Shown: piece after piece, positions 7,968 through 17,145 of the stretch
How the letters are laid out: the number at the start of each line of letters is the position of its first letter
Position numbering within the stretch: the stretch's first letter is position 1
NCBI GenBank assembly: GCA_020073365.1
Contig: JAIQFL010000025.1
Span: 1 to 51,584, forward strand
Length of the DNA stretch: 51,584 nt
Source of the DNA: Terriglobia bacterium
GTDB lineage: Bacteria; Acidobacteriota; Terriglobia; Bryobacterales; Bryobacteraceae
Direction: 5' to 3'
The notes under the pieces: generated by a model
Told to the model about the DNA's origin: nothing
Seen by the model: only the letters and a program-made list of their open reading frames with translations
The model's database searches: none
Position numbers and translations under genes: made by a program

Positions 7968-8714
7968 ATGACATTCCTGATTGGCTTCGTCGTCGCGATG
8001 GCCGTGGGACTCACCGGAGTCGGCGCAGGCTCCATCACTGCGCCGGTTTTGATCCTGCTTTTCGGAACCACGCCGGCGGACGCTGTGGGAACGGCACTGG
8101 TCTACGCGGCGGTGATCAAACTGGCGGTTGCGCCCGTGTATTTTTGGCGCAAACAGGTGAGCCTGCGGGTCTTGACGTTGCTCTGTTGCGGAGGAGTTCC
8201 CGGGGTGCTGGCGGGGGTAGCCCTGATCGATGCGCTGGATGGGAAACGGTATGAGAACCGCCTCCTGATGCTGGTGGGCGCCACGGTCGCGATCATGGCT
8301 CTTTTCAGCCTCTATCGTGCCGTGGCGAAGCACGCGCCCACCGTAGGCCGCGACCGTCCCGCCTGGCTCCCCTGGATTGCCGCCGCGATCGGCGCCGAGG
8401 TGGGGTTCTCGTCGGCCGGGACGGGGGCGCTGGGCTCCCTGGTGCTTCTCAATCTGACGTCTCTTGCGCCGGCGCAAGTGGTGGGAACGAGTATCTTATT
8501 CGGTCTGATTCTTTCCCTGATTGGCGGCGGTTTGCACCTGACGGCCGGCCATTACAACGGGGCCATTCTCTGGCAGTTGCTCGCCGGCGGGCTTGCGGGC
8601 GTATTCGTGGGCGCCAATTTGTCCACGGTATTGCCTGCCCGTCCCCTGCGGATCGCTCTCTCTGCATGTCTCTCGGGCCTGGGCATGCAGCTTTGCTGGA
8701 AGGCATTTGCCTGA
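7968..8714 (+). CDS. TauE/SafE-family sulfite or organosulfonate exporter
   Basis: An integral membrane protein of 248 residues with about eight hydrophobic helices and the family's two-fold internal repeat. The N-terminal half has GFVVAMAVGLTGVGAGSITA followed by TTPADAVGTALVYAA, and the second half has EVGFSSAGTGALGSLVLLNL followed by LAPAQVVGTSILFGL. The start at ATG 7968 places the first helix at residue 1; an earlier ATG (7932) adds only a short polar stretch. Family members move sulfite, sulfoacetate or similar anions; the substrate cannot be read from sequence. It stands alone and converges with the broken VapC gene. Confidence 0.85.
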   Translation: MTFLIGFVVAMAVGLTGVGAGSITAPVLILLFGTTPADAVGTALVYAAVIKLAVAPVYFWRKQVSLRVLTLLCCGGVPGVLAGVALIDALDGKRYENRLLMLVGATVAIMALFSLYRAVAKHAPTVGRDRPAWLPWIAAAIGAEVGFSSAGTGALGSLVLLNLTSLAPAQVVGTSILFGLILSLIGGGLHLTAGHYNGAILWQLLAGGLAGVFVGANLSTVLPARPLRIALSACLSGLGMQLCWKAFA

Positions 8715-9178
8715 GGACTGAGCCGGTCCTGCATGTCTCCGTGCAGGAGTGGACGTAACGTGGGATTACGGCTAGGAACAAGGCCACGCCGGAGTTGCCG
8801 GCCGCTTTGCAGAGAGCCGTTATCCAGACTGGCAAGCGGTAAACCCTCCCGCAGGGCCAGGTCAAGGTAGGCGGCGTCGTAGACGGTAAGCCCGTGACGG
8901 TCAGCCAGGCGGAACACGCCGTCATAGGAAACCGGATCGGCCAACCGGATGGGCAGGCCTTTGATGGACTCGAAGAAATCCTGGGCGTCGGCGCGGGTGA
9001 TGCGCTTGCGCCGCAATCCCATCAGGACGCTGTTGCGCACTTCATAGGCCCACAGGCGTGGCGCTACGGCTTCGAGCGGGGCGGAGATGGCCCGGAGAAT
9101 GGCGTTCGTGTAATCGTTGCGCTCATCTGGAAAGCACCATGCGGCCGCAAGCGATGAGTCAATGACGAGGGCGGCCAT
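8552..9178 (-). pseudogene. Frameshifted PIN-domain toxin (VapC)
   Basis: The first 120 residues are a normal PIN toxin: ALVIDSSLAAAWCFPDE with the first catalytic Asp, YEVRNSVLMGL, and LTVYDAAYLDLALREGLPLA. After LASLDN the frame runs into unrelated residues and reads through to 8552, deep into antisense of the TauE gene. The expected ending ALCKAAGNSGVALF is found in another frame immediately downstream, so one extra G at about 8817-8818 (CC on the plus strand) explains the break. The start overlaps the antitoxin stop as TGATG. The last catalytic Asp region before the break is retained, so partial activity is not excluded, but the gene is best read as inactivated. Confidence 0.8.
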
Positions 9179-9411
9179 CAGGGGCGTCCATGATTGATGT
9201 AATCATGAACAGTCCAGCCTTCGGGATCGGGCTTCACGCGTTTTTGCAGTTGGAGAATGCGGGCCGCCGCTTCCTGGGGGGAGCGTGGCGCGGATGAAGG
9301 CGCTTCCTCTTCGGCGAGTTTCTGCAACCATGCTTCCAGCGTCAGGCCCTGCGCCGCCGCTTTCGCCTTGAGCGCCGCCGCCTGTTGATCCGGAAGTTCT
9401 ATCACAGTCAT
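9178..9411 (-). CDS. VapB-like antitoxin, probably ribbon-helix-helix
   Basis: A 77-residue antitoxin starting at ATG 9411. The opening MTVIELPDQQAAALKAKAAA and LTLEAWLQKLAEEE are the strand-helix-helix pattern of ribbon-helix-helix antitoxins that partner PIN toxins, and the tail DPEGWTVHDYINHGRP is typical of this subgroup. Its stop overlaps the start of the PIN gene. The frame is open up to 9606, but the extra residues are antisense to the epimerase end and have no family similarity. The antitoxin appears intact although its toxin is frameshifted. Confidence 0.78.
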   Translation of the reverse strand: MTVIELPDQQAAALKAKAAAQGLTLEAWLQKLAEEEAPSSAPRSPQEAAARILQLQKRVKPDPEGWTVHDYINHGRP

Positions 9412-9478
9412 AGGCCAAAAACTCCTGCTATCTCTTCTCAGCGTAGAGGATATACGGCCGCTTGTCACGAATTCGGTA

Positions 9479-10621
9479 TTACCGAACTGCACCCCCACTC
9501 CCCTGTCCCGCAAAAAACTCCGCAATCGCGCCGGCAATACGCTCGCTGGCGTGGCCGTCGCCGTAGGGGTTGTGGATGCGGGATGTGCGGCGGTACTCCT
9601 GTTCATCGTCCAGCAGCCGCGCCGCTTCGGCGACGATCTTCCGCGGGTCCGTCCCTACCAGTTTCACGGTGCCGGCGTCCACGGCTTCGGGCCGCTCCGT
9701 GCGTTCCCGCATCACCAGCACCGGTTTGCCCAGGGAGGGCGCCTCTTCCTGGATGCCGCCCGAATCGGTGATCAGCAGCCAGGCACGGCGCATCAGATCG
9801 ACAAATGAGGTGTAATCCAGGGGCTCCATGAGCACGATATTGGCTCGTCCACCGAGCCTCCCGGTGACCGGATCGAGGACGTTGGGGTTGCGGTGCACGG
9901 GATACACGATCTGGACATCCGGCCGTTCCGACAGCTCAGCCAGGGCCTCACAAATGTTCTCGATGCCCTCCCCGAAGCTCTCCCGCCGGTGCGCCGTCAC
10001 CACGATGAGTCTTTTGCCGGCATCCAGCCAGGGCCAATGGGGTGTGGGGAGCTTTCCCCGCTCCAGCAGGCCGGCGACGTGCAGGACGGCATCGATGCCC
10101 GAATTCCCGGTGACAAAAACCCGTTCGCTGGGAATCCCCTCCACCAGCAGATTGCGGCGGGCACCCTCGGTGGGCGCAAAGTGCAGAGCGGCCAGACGCC
10201 CGGTGACCAGGCGGTTCATCTCTTCGGGGAAGGGCTGCGCCAGATCGCCTGTGCGCAGACCAGCCTCCACGTGCGCCACCGGGATGCGCCGGTAAAACGC
10301 GGCCATGGAGCCCGCCATCGTGGTGGTGGTGTCGCCTTGGACCACTGCCATATCGACCCCTTGCTCCGCCAGGATCGGGTCCAGCGCCGCTAATGCCCGG
10401 GCCGTGATCTGGGCCAGAGTCTGGCCGGGTGTCATTAAATCCAGGTCGAAATCCGGAGACACCTCAAAGCACTCCAGCACCTGGTCGAGCATGGCGCGAT
10501 GCTGCGCGGTCACGCAGACCTTCACCTGGATGCCATCGCTCCAGGCCCGCATGTACTGGATGACCGGGCAGAGCTTGATGGCCTCTGGCCGTGTGCCAAA
10601 TATAAAGAGTACCTGTTTCAC
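9479..10621 (-). CDS. wecB: UDP-N-acetylglucosamine 2-epimerase (non-hydrolysing)
   Basis: A 380-residue cytoplasmic enzyme that interconverts UDP-GlcNAc and UDP-ManNAc for surface polysaccharide synthesis. Diagnostic motifs are [16 protein letters not shown] at the start, [41 protein letters not shown] and [23 protein letters not shown] 10621 is chosen because the family begins at this point (VKQVLFIFG); the open frame continues for 65 codons upstream but reads as non-coding and no Shine-Dalgarno is evident for any of the starts. It could supply ManNAc precursors to the glycan region further right, although it is not adjacent to it. Confidence 0.9.
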   Translation of the reverse strand: MKQVLFIFGTRPEAIKLCPVIQYMRAWSDGIQVKVCVTAQHRAMLDQVLECFEVSPDFDLDLMTPGQTLAQITARALAALDPILAEQGVDMAVVQGDTTTTMAGSMAAFYRRIPVAHVEAGLRTGDLAQPFPEEMNRLVTGRLAALHFAPTEGARRNLLVEGIPSERVFVTGNSGIDAVLHVAGLLERGKLPTPHWPWLDAGKRLIVVTAHRRESFGEGIENICEALAELSERPDVQIVYPVHRNPNVLDPVTGRLGGRANIVLMEPLDYTSFVDLMRRAWLLITDSGGIQEEAPSLGKPVLVMRERTERPEAVDAGTVKLVGTDPRKIVAEAARLLDDEQEYRRTSRIHNPYGDGHASERIAGAIAEFFAGQGSGGAVR

Positions 10622-10760
10622 GCGAACATCCAGTGTAACGTCCGGATCGAGACGAGCAAGGCTGAGATCAGAAGTATGTTCCAGAGGGCCGAAACCTCTC
10701 CCAGGAGTTACTTGAGGACCGGCGTCAGGAAGACGTCCGAGAGGATGAGTAGTCATCGCG

Positions 10761-10812
10761 GCCGGCAAAAGCCGGCTGACAATTGACAGACGACGAAAGA
10801 CGATCGTCTGTC
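10761..10812. repeat. Two adjacent hairpins between convergently spaced minus-strand genes
   Basis: The first hairpin is GCCGGC-AAAA-GCCGGC at 10761-10776. The second has perfect 9-base arms, GACAGACGA and TCGTCTGTC, at 10785-10793 and 10804-10812 around a 10-base loop. They lie just downstream of the helicase-associated gene stop (10836) and could end its transcript, but no long T-run follows on the minus strand. Confidence 0.4.
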
Positions 10813-10835
10813 CCACCGGGCGCTGCCGCCCACGC

Positions 10836-12881
10836 CTACCAGCGTCCCCAGCGCCTCTGTGGACGACGCTCCGGCGCCGGCGCCGCCTTTTCCTGTACCG
10901 AGACGAGCACGCCCATCTCCTTCAGCTTTTTGATTAATCCCGGACGCTGCTTGCCGGGGTCCTGGTATTCCAGAACGGTATCGGTCAACGCAACGGCACT
11001 ACCCTTCGCCAAGCCGATAATGCGCAGCGCCGTCTCGTGGTCCGGGCAGCGGATGAGCATGACGGATTCGAAACTTACTTTTCTGCACTGCGTGAACCAG
11101 CCTTGGATTTCCCGCCGCACGTTGCCCGGTACTTCCCGCGTGCACACCCGCTCCAGGATTTCGAGTACGGCCTGCGCGGTCATCCCCGCCGCGGCGGCGG
11201 CGAAGATGGATTTCTTCGTGATCTGAAACAGCGCGCCCATCTGCCGGCCGCGACGCTCGGCAAAACGGCCCATCTCCGCTTCTGCGGCCGGCGATTCTCC
11301 CAGGAACGTCACCTCGAAGTTCGGTTGCACGATCACCTGCGAATCCGCGGTTGCCGACCATTGCCAGTGATTCGCCTGGCCCAGGAAATAACGGCCCGCC
11401 GGGGTGAGCGCAATCGACAATCCCTCCTTGCCCCGGCCCACGCGAACACCGCCCAGCGGCAATAAACGCACGCGCACGAAATGGCGTACGGTGTCGCTCC
11501 AAAGCTTCTGTAGCTGTTCCGTGTCGGGATAATTCAGGTACCTGGAATCGATCGCAAAGTACGCGGCCTTGTCTTTGCGGAAGATTTCCAGCAACGGGTT
11601 CGCCGTGCGGCTGAAGGCCACGATTTCCTCGAGGGGAAAGAACCCGTCGCCCTGCAGGGACCGGAACGGCTGCATGATCGCCGCAGGGATGTCGGGCGGC
11701 GGTTTCATGGTCGTGCTGACGTATAACCACGACCCGGCGGAGCCAATCTGCGCTCCTTCGAAATCGCGAAAGGCGGCCACGGTTTGTTTGCGGTCCAGAA
11801 CGCCATCCATGAGTACGCGCAGGCGATCCCCCATAGGGAGGCCCAGCCACTCGCGGCCTCGCGCACTGACCGCCATGTGCTCCGGCGGATGTCCCTTCTC
11901 CTCGACCAGACCAAAGGTGCGCACATACGACACCGTAGTGTGCAACCGCGTCTCAGGCTCCATGCCGAAGTCTTCCTCCACCCATTTGGGCAGCGGGTGG
12001 AGGGTGGCCGCCAACTCTCGAACCGTTTTAGCGAACAACTGGCTGTCGTTGGCTCTCAGGCGTAGAGGTTCGGTGCCGCAGGCCACCAGCAGCGCCGTCA
12101 TGTCTTCCACCAGGAAACAGGGGGCGAACGTTTTGGTGGGTGCTACATTCCGGGGCGGCGGTACGTCGGCCAGCGCAACGTGAGCGGTTATACCAGGCCA
12201 CACTCCTATAAGGGCATCCATGGTATCGGGAGCGAGCGCGGCAAACAGCAGCGCGTAGCGCAAGCCCGCGTGCAAGGCCGCGCTCAACACTTCCGGATCG
12301 CTCGCCAGCGCGGGAAGATCGCGCAGGGCAACGTGGCCGCCGTGCGCCATCAGCCATTGGACGATCGCCTGGGCTGCGCTTAAAACTTCGGCGCTCGCGA
12401 ACAGGGTCGAAGTCCCGGGAGTCACGTAGGGCAATTCCCATTCCCCGCTTTTGGCGTTCAGGAAATCTTCCACCCAGTCGGGGGCCGTGACCTGGCGGAA
12501 GAGAACCAGGTTCCGATCCGCGTAACCCACGGTGGAGTCGTTCCGCAAGGCCCCCCGTTCGTCCACGTCGAGGAGTCCATCCAGATATCCGGAAAAGGTT
12601 GTCGGCCCGGAGGTGTGGAACACCGGATGGCTGCGGAGGACGCGCAAGACACGGATGAATTCCTGCCGCGTGGGCGCAATGGCACAGCGGCCGTTGGGGG
12701 AGGGCGGCAACAGAAAACCCGCATCGATCAAAACCTGGAGAGAATTGCCGAGGACCAAGGCGGAGCAGCTTTGGGCCGGGCGCTCGATGGAAGCCAGGCC
12801 CCGCCGGGCCGCCAGCGGAAGGGGTTCGTAATGCGGCAAAATCGAGAGGAAATCGCGCAGGTTCTCGGGCGTGAGTTTCAT
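10836..12881 (-). CDS. Helicase-associated domain protein, partner of XPB helicase
   Basis: A 681-residue protein translationally coupled to the XPB-type helicase: its ATG at 12881 overlaps the helicase stop as ATGA. The N-terminal 450 residues resemble the winged-helix-rich helicase-associated proteins found beside XPB in many bacteria, starting with [21 protein letters not shown]-terminal domain with [20 protein letters not shown] and an arginine-rich tail fits the Helicase_C_3 (PF13625-type) segment. No Walker A or DEAH motif is present, so it is not itself a helicase. A similar gene pair exists in actinobacteria (beside ercc3). It is likely a subunit modulating the XPB helicase, loosely comparable with archaeal Bax1. 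Confidence 0.78.
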   Translation of the reverse strand: MKLTPENLRDFLSILPHYEPLPLAARRGLASIERPAQSCSALVLGNSLQVLIDAGFLLPPSPNGRCAIAPTRQEFIRVLRVLRSHPVFHTSGPTTFSGYLDGLLDVDERGALRNDSTVGYADRNLVLFRQVTAPDWVEDFLNAKSGEWELPYVTPGTSTLFASAEVLSAAQAIVQWLMAHGGHVALRDLPALASDPEVLSAALHAGLRYALLFAALAPDTMDALIGVWPGITAHVALADVPPPRNVAPTKTFAPCFLVEDMTALLVACGTEPLRLRANDSQLFAKTVRELAATLHPLPKWVEEDFGMEPETRLHTTVSYVRTFGLVEEKGHPPEHMAVSARGREWLGLPMGDRLRVLMDGVLDRKQTVAAFRDFEGAQIGSAGSWLYVSTTMKPPPDIPAAIMQPFRSLQGDGFFPLEEIVAFSRTANPLLEIFRKDKAAYFAIDSRYLNYPDTEQLQKLWSDTVRHFVRVRLLPLGGVRVGRGKEGLSIALTPAGRYFLGQANHWQWSATADSQVIVQPNFEVTFLGESPAAEAEMGRFAERRGRQMGALFQITKKSIFAAAAAGMTAQAVLEILERVCTREVPGNVRREIQGWFTQCRKVSFESVMLIRCPDHETALRIIGLAKGSAVALTDTVLEYQDPGKQRPGLIKKLKEMGVLVSVQEKAAPAPERRPQRRWGRW

Positions 12882-14596
12882 GATGCTGCCGGAAGGCCCC
12901 GCTCGCCGGCATCCACGTCGGCGTCGATGATGGAGTAGGAGTATCCTTGCTCGCACAGGAATAATTGCCGCTTCAAAGCAAAATCCTGTTCCACGGTATC
13001 GGCGCTGACCACCGAATAGAAGTGCGCCTGGTTGCCTTTCTGTTTGGGGCGCAGGATTCTCCCCAGCCGTTGTGCCTCCTCCTGCCGGGATCCGAAGGTG
13101 CCGGAGATCTGTATAGCCACCGACGCCTCCGGCAGATCCACCGCGAAGTTCGCCACTTTGGAAACCGCCAGCACACGGATGCCGCCTTCTTTGAAGCGGG
13201 CGAACAGTTCGTCGCGCTTGCGCTGCGGGGTGTTCCCCGTCAGTACCGGGAGGCCCAGCGGGCCGGCCACCTTTTCGAGTTGATCGAGATACATCCCGAT
13301 GACCAGCACCGGCTCGTCGGGATGCCGCTCCAGAAGGAGCCGCACGATGTCGAGCTTTCCCGGGTTCTCGGCGGCAATCCGGAATTGGTCGCGGGATTCG
13401 GCCACCGCATAGTCCATGCGCAGCGCCGCGGGCATGGGCAGCCGGACCTCGGTACAGTGCGCTGTGGCGATCCAGTTCTGGCTCTCCAGCACCTTCCAGG
13501 GCACGTCTGCTTTCTTGGGGCCGATGAGGGCGAACACATCGTCCTCGCGCCCGTCCTCGCGAACCAGCGTGGCGGTTAAACCCAGCCGGCGGCGCGCCTG
13601 CAGTCCGGCGGTGACGCGAAACACCGGCGCGGGCAGCAGATGCACCTCGTCATAAATAATGAGGCCCCAGTTGCGGCTGTCAAATAGTTTCAGGTGCGGG
13701 TAGTCGGAGTCCTTGTTGGGGCGCCAGGTCATGATCTGGTAGGTGGCCACGGTGACTTCGCGCACCTGCTTCAAATCGCCGGTGTACTCGGCGATCTGTT
13801 CCTCCAGCAGCGACGTTTTGTCCAGCAGTTCGGCGATCCACTGGCGGGTGGCGGTGACGCTCGTGGTCAGCACCAGCGTGGAGGTGGCGAGGCGCTCCAT
13901 GCAGGCCATGGCGACGATGGTCTTCCCCGCTCCGCAAGGCAGCGTGATGACGCCCGAGCCTCCGCGGGCGCTGCCCCCCGCATGGAACGCCGCCGCCGCC
14001 TCCCGCTGGTAGGGGCGCAACGAAAACGGTTGCCCCGATCGCGTGAGGGCGCGGAACGACAGCGGCAGCGCTTCGCCTTCGCTATAGCCGGCGAGATCCT
14101 CGGCGGGAAAACCGATTTTGATGAGCGCCTGTTTGATGTCGCCGCGGGCGGCGGGGCTGACTGCGAATTCCAGCGCCGACCAGCGCTGTCCTAACCAGGG
14201 CATCACGTGTTTGCTGCGGGAAATCTGTTCGGCGAGCGCCTCCTCGTTGGCTTGAAGCACCAGGCCGCGCTCGTCGCGCAGCAGCTTCACCCGGCCGTAC
14301 CGCGAGGCAAAATCGCGGATCTCGATGAGCACGTGCTCCGGGACCGGGTACTTGGAAAACCCGACGAGCGTTTGGGCGATCTCCTCGACGGTGACGCTGG
14401 CCGCACAGGCATTCCAGATGGAGAGCGGGGTGATGCGGTAGGTGTGGACGTGCTCGGGAGCCTTCATGAGCTCCGCAAAACGGGACAGGCCATCGCGGGC
14501 CGCGGCATAATGCGGGCTGGCTACTTCGGCCAGGACCGTGTGATCGCCCTGCACGATCAGCGGATTCTCTGGTTTAAAGGCCGTGGTGACGGACAT
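12878..14596 (-). CDS. XPB/Ssl2-type DNA helicase
   Basis: A 572-residue superfamily 2 helicase. An N-terminal damage-recognition-like domain covers about residues 1-190. Walker A is LPCGAGKTIVAMA (about 219-231), motif II is IIYDEVHLLP (about 313-322), motif III is LTATLVREDGRED, which includes the RED motif characteristic of XPB, and motif VI is AQRLGRILRPKQKG. Bacterial XPB unwinds DNA 3' to 5' and is thought to act in repair or transcription-linked processes. ATG 14596 is preferred over the longer frame to 14689, whose extra residues lack family similarity. The duplicated start at 15734 keeps the same beginning (M-V-T plus FQPENPLIVQGDH), supporting this choice. It is co-translated with the following gene. 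Confidence 0.9.
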   Translation of the reverse strand: MSVTTAFKPENPLIVQGDHTVLAEVASPHYAAARDGLSRFAELMKAPEHVHTYRITPLSIWNACAASVTVEEIAQTLVGFSKYPVPEHVLIEIRDFASRYGRVKLLRDERGLVLQANEEALAEQISRSKHVMPWLGQRWSALEFAVSPAARGDIKQALIKIGFPAEDLAGYSEGEALPLSFRALTRSGQPFSLRPYQREAAAAFHAGGSARGGSGVITLPCGAGKTIVAMACMERLATSTLVLTTSVTATRQWIAELLDKTSLLEEQIAEYTGDLKQVREVTVATYQIMTWRPNKDSDYPHLKLFDSRNWGLIIYDEVHLLPAPVFRVTAGLQARRRLGLTATLVREDGREDDVFALIGPKKADVPWKVLESQNWIATAHCTEVRLPMPAALRMDYAVAESRDQFRIAAENPGKLDIVRLLLERHPDEPVLVIGMYLDQLEKVAGPLGLPVLTGNTPQRKRDELFARFKEGGIRVLAVSKVANFAVDLPEASVAIQISGTFGSRQEEAQRLGRILRPKQKGNQAHFYSVVSADTVEQDFALKRQLFLCEQGYSYSIIDADVDAGERGLPAAS

Positions 14597-15070
14597 AGAA
14601 CTCGGGCGGGGGAGTAATGGTAGGGTAGCACTTTCGCGGCGGCGGCAGAAAGAGGGCGGCGAGATCCCGACGGACCAGTCTAACGGCATCCTAATCTAAC
14701 ACGGCACCTCGCTCCTGGGATGTACTACCGTAGGTCCGGGGGCGGCAGCATAACTCGAACAGACGGCGGGTCGGAGGAACCGCTATGATTGGAGACATGG
14801 GCACGGTCCATATTACCGAAGCCGAACTCGCCCGCGATGTTCACGCCATCCTGGCCAAGGTCCAGCAGGGTGTCGAAGTGGTCGTGGAGCAAGACCACCG
14901 GCCTGTGGCGGTCCTCCGGCCTCTCAACCGGAGTGGACGGCTCGTCTCGGACATCCTTCGGGAAGCCCGGCAGCGCAACTCAACGGTCACGCTTGACGAG
15001 GACTTCGGCAAGGACCTGGAAGAGATTATCGCCAGCCAGCAGGAGCCATGGAATCCGCCATCCTGGGAAT
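14196..15070. repeat. Copy 1 of a tandem duplication (helicase 5' end plus Phd antitoxin)
   Basis: The 5' part of the helicase gene, its upstream region and the first part of the Phd-like antitoxin gene are closely matched by 15338-16150. The best-preserved stretch is the helicase segment 14341-14650. The intervening upstream region (about 14650-14760) is more diverged and 48 bases longer in this copy. The offset is 1138 bases at the helicase start and 1090 at the antitoxin start. Confidence 0.88.
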
Positions 15071-15072
15071 AG
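14785..15072 (+). CDS. Phd/YefM-like antitoxin, copy 1
   Basis: A 95-residue antitoxin. MGTVHITEAELARDVHAILA and the following EVVVEQDHRPVAVLRPL form the Phd/YefM DNA-binding fold. A strong GGAGGA lies 6 bases before ATG 14785; the inner ATG at 14797 is the alternative. The body is nearly identical to the second copy at 15875 up to LDEDFGKDLE, after which this copy ends quickly with ASQQEPWNPPSWE. The PIN gene that follows directly is broken, so this antitoxin appears to be an orphan. Confidence 0.82.
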   Translation: MIGDMGTVHITEAELARDVHAILAKVQQGVEVVVEQDHRPVAVLRPLNRSGRLVSDILREARQRNSTVTLDEDFGKDLEEIIASQQEPWNPPSWE

Positions 15073-15313
15073 TGCTCGACTCCAGCGCGCCTACATCGAA
15101 GAACTGGTCGATCTGGTTCCCATCCATCCCGCGACGAGACAGACGGCGTTCCTGGTCGGCCAGATCCAAGGGCAGGAAGCGGTCAAGGGAAATGTGCTGC
15201 CTTTCAACGATCTTATGATCGCCGCTGCTGCTATCGAGCAGGGCTACGCCGTCCTGACCGAGAATCTCCGTCACTTCCAAAAGATTCCTGGCCTGACCGT
15301 ACTCACCCTTTAA
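15072..15313 (+). pseudogene. PIN-domain toxin remnant with out-of-frame internal deletion
   Basis: The GTG at 15072 overlaps the antitoxin stop and gives VLDSS, the usual start of a PIN toxin with its first catalytic Asp. A few bases later the DNA matches the second half of such toxins in another frame: YIEELVDLVPIHPATRQTAF, then NVLPFNDLMIAAAAIEQGYA with the downstream catalytic Asp, and LTENLRHFQKIPGLTV. About 150-200 bases that should encode the middle of the protein are missing, and the join is out of frame. The toxin is therefore inactivated by deletion. Confidence 0.75.
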
Positions 15314-15734
15314 ATCGCCTCACCACTGCTACCAGGGCGCCACGTGTTTGCTGCGGGAAATCCGTACGGCCAGGGCCTCTTCGTTGGCCTGGAGCACTAG
15401 CTAGGCCGCGCTCGTCGCGCAGGAGTTTCACCCGGCCGTACCGCGAGGCGTAATCGCGAATCTCGAAGAGCACGTGCCCCGGGGCCGGGTACTTGGAAAA
15501 TCCGATGAGCGTTTGGATGATCTCCTCGACGGTGACACTGGCCGCGCAGGCATTCCAGATGGAGAGCGGGGTGATGCGGTAGGTGTGCACGTGCTCGGGA
15601 GCCTTCATGAGCTCCGCAAAACGGGACAGGCCATCGCGGGCCGCGGCATAATGCGGGCTGGCTACTTCGGCCAGAATGGTGTGATCGCCCTGCACGATCA
15701 ATGGGTTCTCTGGTTGAAAACTGGTGACGGTCAT
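15303..15734 (-). pseudogene. Truncated duplicate of the XPB helicase N-terminus
   Basis: The first about 110 residues are almost the same as the N-terminus of the intact helicase (14596 downwards), including the start and LIVQGDHTILAEVASPHYAA. A 4-base insertion around 15400-15405 (CTAGCTAG against CCAG) then shifts the frame after RDERGL, and all helicase motifs are missing. Homology ends near 15330. This is a passive passenger of the tandem duplication; a short translated product of 143 residues is possible but unlikely to act. Confidence 0.85.
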
Positions 15735-16150
15735 AGGACTCGGGCGGGGGAGTATTGGTAGGGTAGCACTTTCGCGGCGGAGTCAGAAAGAGGGCGGACC
15801 CGCCGGTCGCAGATCAACTCCGCAGCATCCTGTTCCTCAATGGTCGAACAGGACAGGAGGTTGGAAGAACCGTTATGATCGGAGACATGGGCACGGTCCA
15901 TATTACCGAAGCCGAACTCGCCCGCGATCTCCACGCCATCCTGGCTAAGGTTCAGCAGGGCGTAGAGGTAGTGGTGGAGCAAAACCACCGGCCTGTGGCG
16001 GTCCTCCGGCCCCTCAACCAGAGTGGGCGGATCGTCTCGGACATTCAGCGGGAAGTCCCGCAGCGCAACTCGGCGGTCACGCTTGACGAGGACTTCGGCA
16101 AGGACCTGGAAGCAATCATCGCCAGCCCGCAGGCCTTGGGATCCGCATCC
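15338..16150. repeat. Copy 2 of the tandem duplication
   Basis: This copy matches 14196-15070 in the same orientation and order. It keeps the helicase start, the short conserved upstream stretch (GGTAGGGTAGCACTTTCGCG in both copies) and the antitoxin's first 85 codons. Homology stops at ATCCTGGGA near 16150, inside the antitoxin gene, and the sequence beyond is unrelated between the copies. Confidence 0.88.
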
Positions 16151-16303
16151 TGGGACCGGCTCCGTTTGCTTCAATTCCTGGAAGAGAGCGGCCCCGGCTG
16201 GAATCTCGAAGAGCATCCCGAGTTGAACGAAGGGGCGGCTCAATGGGTGGAATCCCTGCGGCGGGAAGATGAGAGCATCGATACCGAACCCCCCATCCGT
16301 TAG
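15875..16303 (+). CDS. Phd/YefM-like antitoxin, copy 2, with extended C-terminus
   Basis: A 142-residue antitoxin. The first about 85 residues are the same Phd-type domain as copy 1 (MGTVHITEAELARDLHAILA, then NHRPVAVLRPLNQSGR). After EAIIASPQ the protein diverges from copy 1 and continues for about 55 residues (WDRLRLLQFLEESGPGWNLE and an acidic end), presumably the part that binds its toxin. Its TAG stop is followed immediately by the ATG of an intact PIN toxin, with no gap. This is the working member of the duplicated pair. Confidence 0.85.
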   Translation: MIGDMGTVHITEAELARDLHAILAKVQQGVEVVVEQNHRPVAVLRPLNQSGRIVSDIQREVPQRNSAVTLDEDFGKDLEAIIASPQALGSASWDRLRLLQFLEESGPGWNLEEHPELNEGAAQWVESLRREDESIDTEPPIR

Positions 16304-16687
16304 ATGCCCCACTACCTCGCCGACACTTCCCTTATCGTTGACCTGATCAATGACCGCGGCGACCGCCGCAATTTCGTTCGCCAGCTCCTCAAGCCAGGCG
16401 ATACGCTGGGATATTGCACAATTAACCTGATCGAGGTGTACACCGGCATGAGGCCGGGTGAAGAAGAGGCCACCGCTGGTTTTATGGTTCGGCTCCTCTA
16501 TTACGATGTGACCCAGGAGATTGCAAAACTGGCCGGTTCCCTTCGATATCAATGGCGCCGGCAGGGGCATACTCTTTCGTTGGCGGATGCCACCATTGCC
16601 GCAGTCGCCCTTCACCACAATCTGGCCTTACTGACCGACAACCGGAAACACTTCCCTATGCCCGAGCTGGCACTGCCACCGATATAG
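16304..16687 (+). CDS. vapC: PIN-domain toxin (VapC), intact
   Basis: A 127-residue PIN ribonuclease with all acidic positions: YLADTSLIVDLIND, INLIEVYTGM, LSLADATIAAVAL and LLTDNRKHF. It begins directly after the stop of the extended Phd-type antitoxin, so the two are co-translated. It is not closely similar to the broken PIN toxin after antitoxin copy 1, which has a different C-terminal half. It converges with the hicB gene. Confidence 0.88.
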   Translation: MPHYLADTSLIVDLINDRGDRRNFVRQLLKPGDTLGYCTINLIEVYTGMRPGEEEATAGFMVRLLYYDVTQEIAKLAGSLRYQWRRQGHTLSLADATIAAVALHHNLALLTDNRKHFPMPELALPPI

Positions 16688-16708
16688 CGAAGACTGTATC
16701 TTGCCTCG

Positions 16709-17122
16709 CTATTTTGCCGCCCGCCGGCCCCCGGCTGTTTTCCGCAACCCGCGCCCCACCGACGCCTGCACCATGTAAGCCGAGCGGGTCATTCCCGCCT
16801 GACGGGCCAGCCGGTCGATCAGTTCGATCTGGCTTTCCCGCGCGGTGATGTTGACGCGCACTGTCTTCTCTAGATCGACGCTCACCAGGAACGCCACAGC
16901 GCCTCTCCTGGCGGGATCTTCCGCCACGTCGTCAAGCGTCGACGGGTCCGGCAGCGTCTCGCCGTCCTCAACCATCCCGCGAATATGCAACGCCAAAGCC
17001 TCGCCCGCCATGCGCCGCGCCTCATCGAGCGTCTTGCCGGCCGTCACACAACCCGGAAAATCCGGGAAGCTCACGCCAAAATCGGACTTCCGGTCCTTAT
17101 GCAGATATGCGATGTACTCCAT
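16709..17122 (-). CDS. hicB: HicB-family antitoxin
   Basis: A 137-residue protein starting at ATG 17122, where a GGAGAAAG signal precedes MEYIAYLHKD. It has the partially degraded RNase H fold of HicB (YIAYLHKDRKSDFGVSFPDF, then GCVTAGKTLDEARRMAGEAL) and a C-terminal ribbon-helix-helix (VRVNITARESQIELIDRLAR) that binds DNA. A GTG at 17134 would add four residues. Its expected HicA partner upstream is only a remnant, so this is an orphan antitoxin. Confidence 0.85.
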   Translation of the reverse strand: MEYIAYLHKDRKSDFGVSFPDFPGCVTAGKTLDEARRMAGEALALHIRGMVEDGETLPDPSTLDDVAEDPARRGAVAFLVSVDLEKTVRVNITARESQIELIDRLARQAGMTRSAYMVQASVGRGLRKTAGGRRAAK

Positions 17123-17145
17123 GTCTTTCTCCACTGCGGCCGGGG

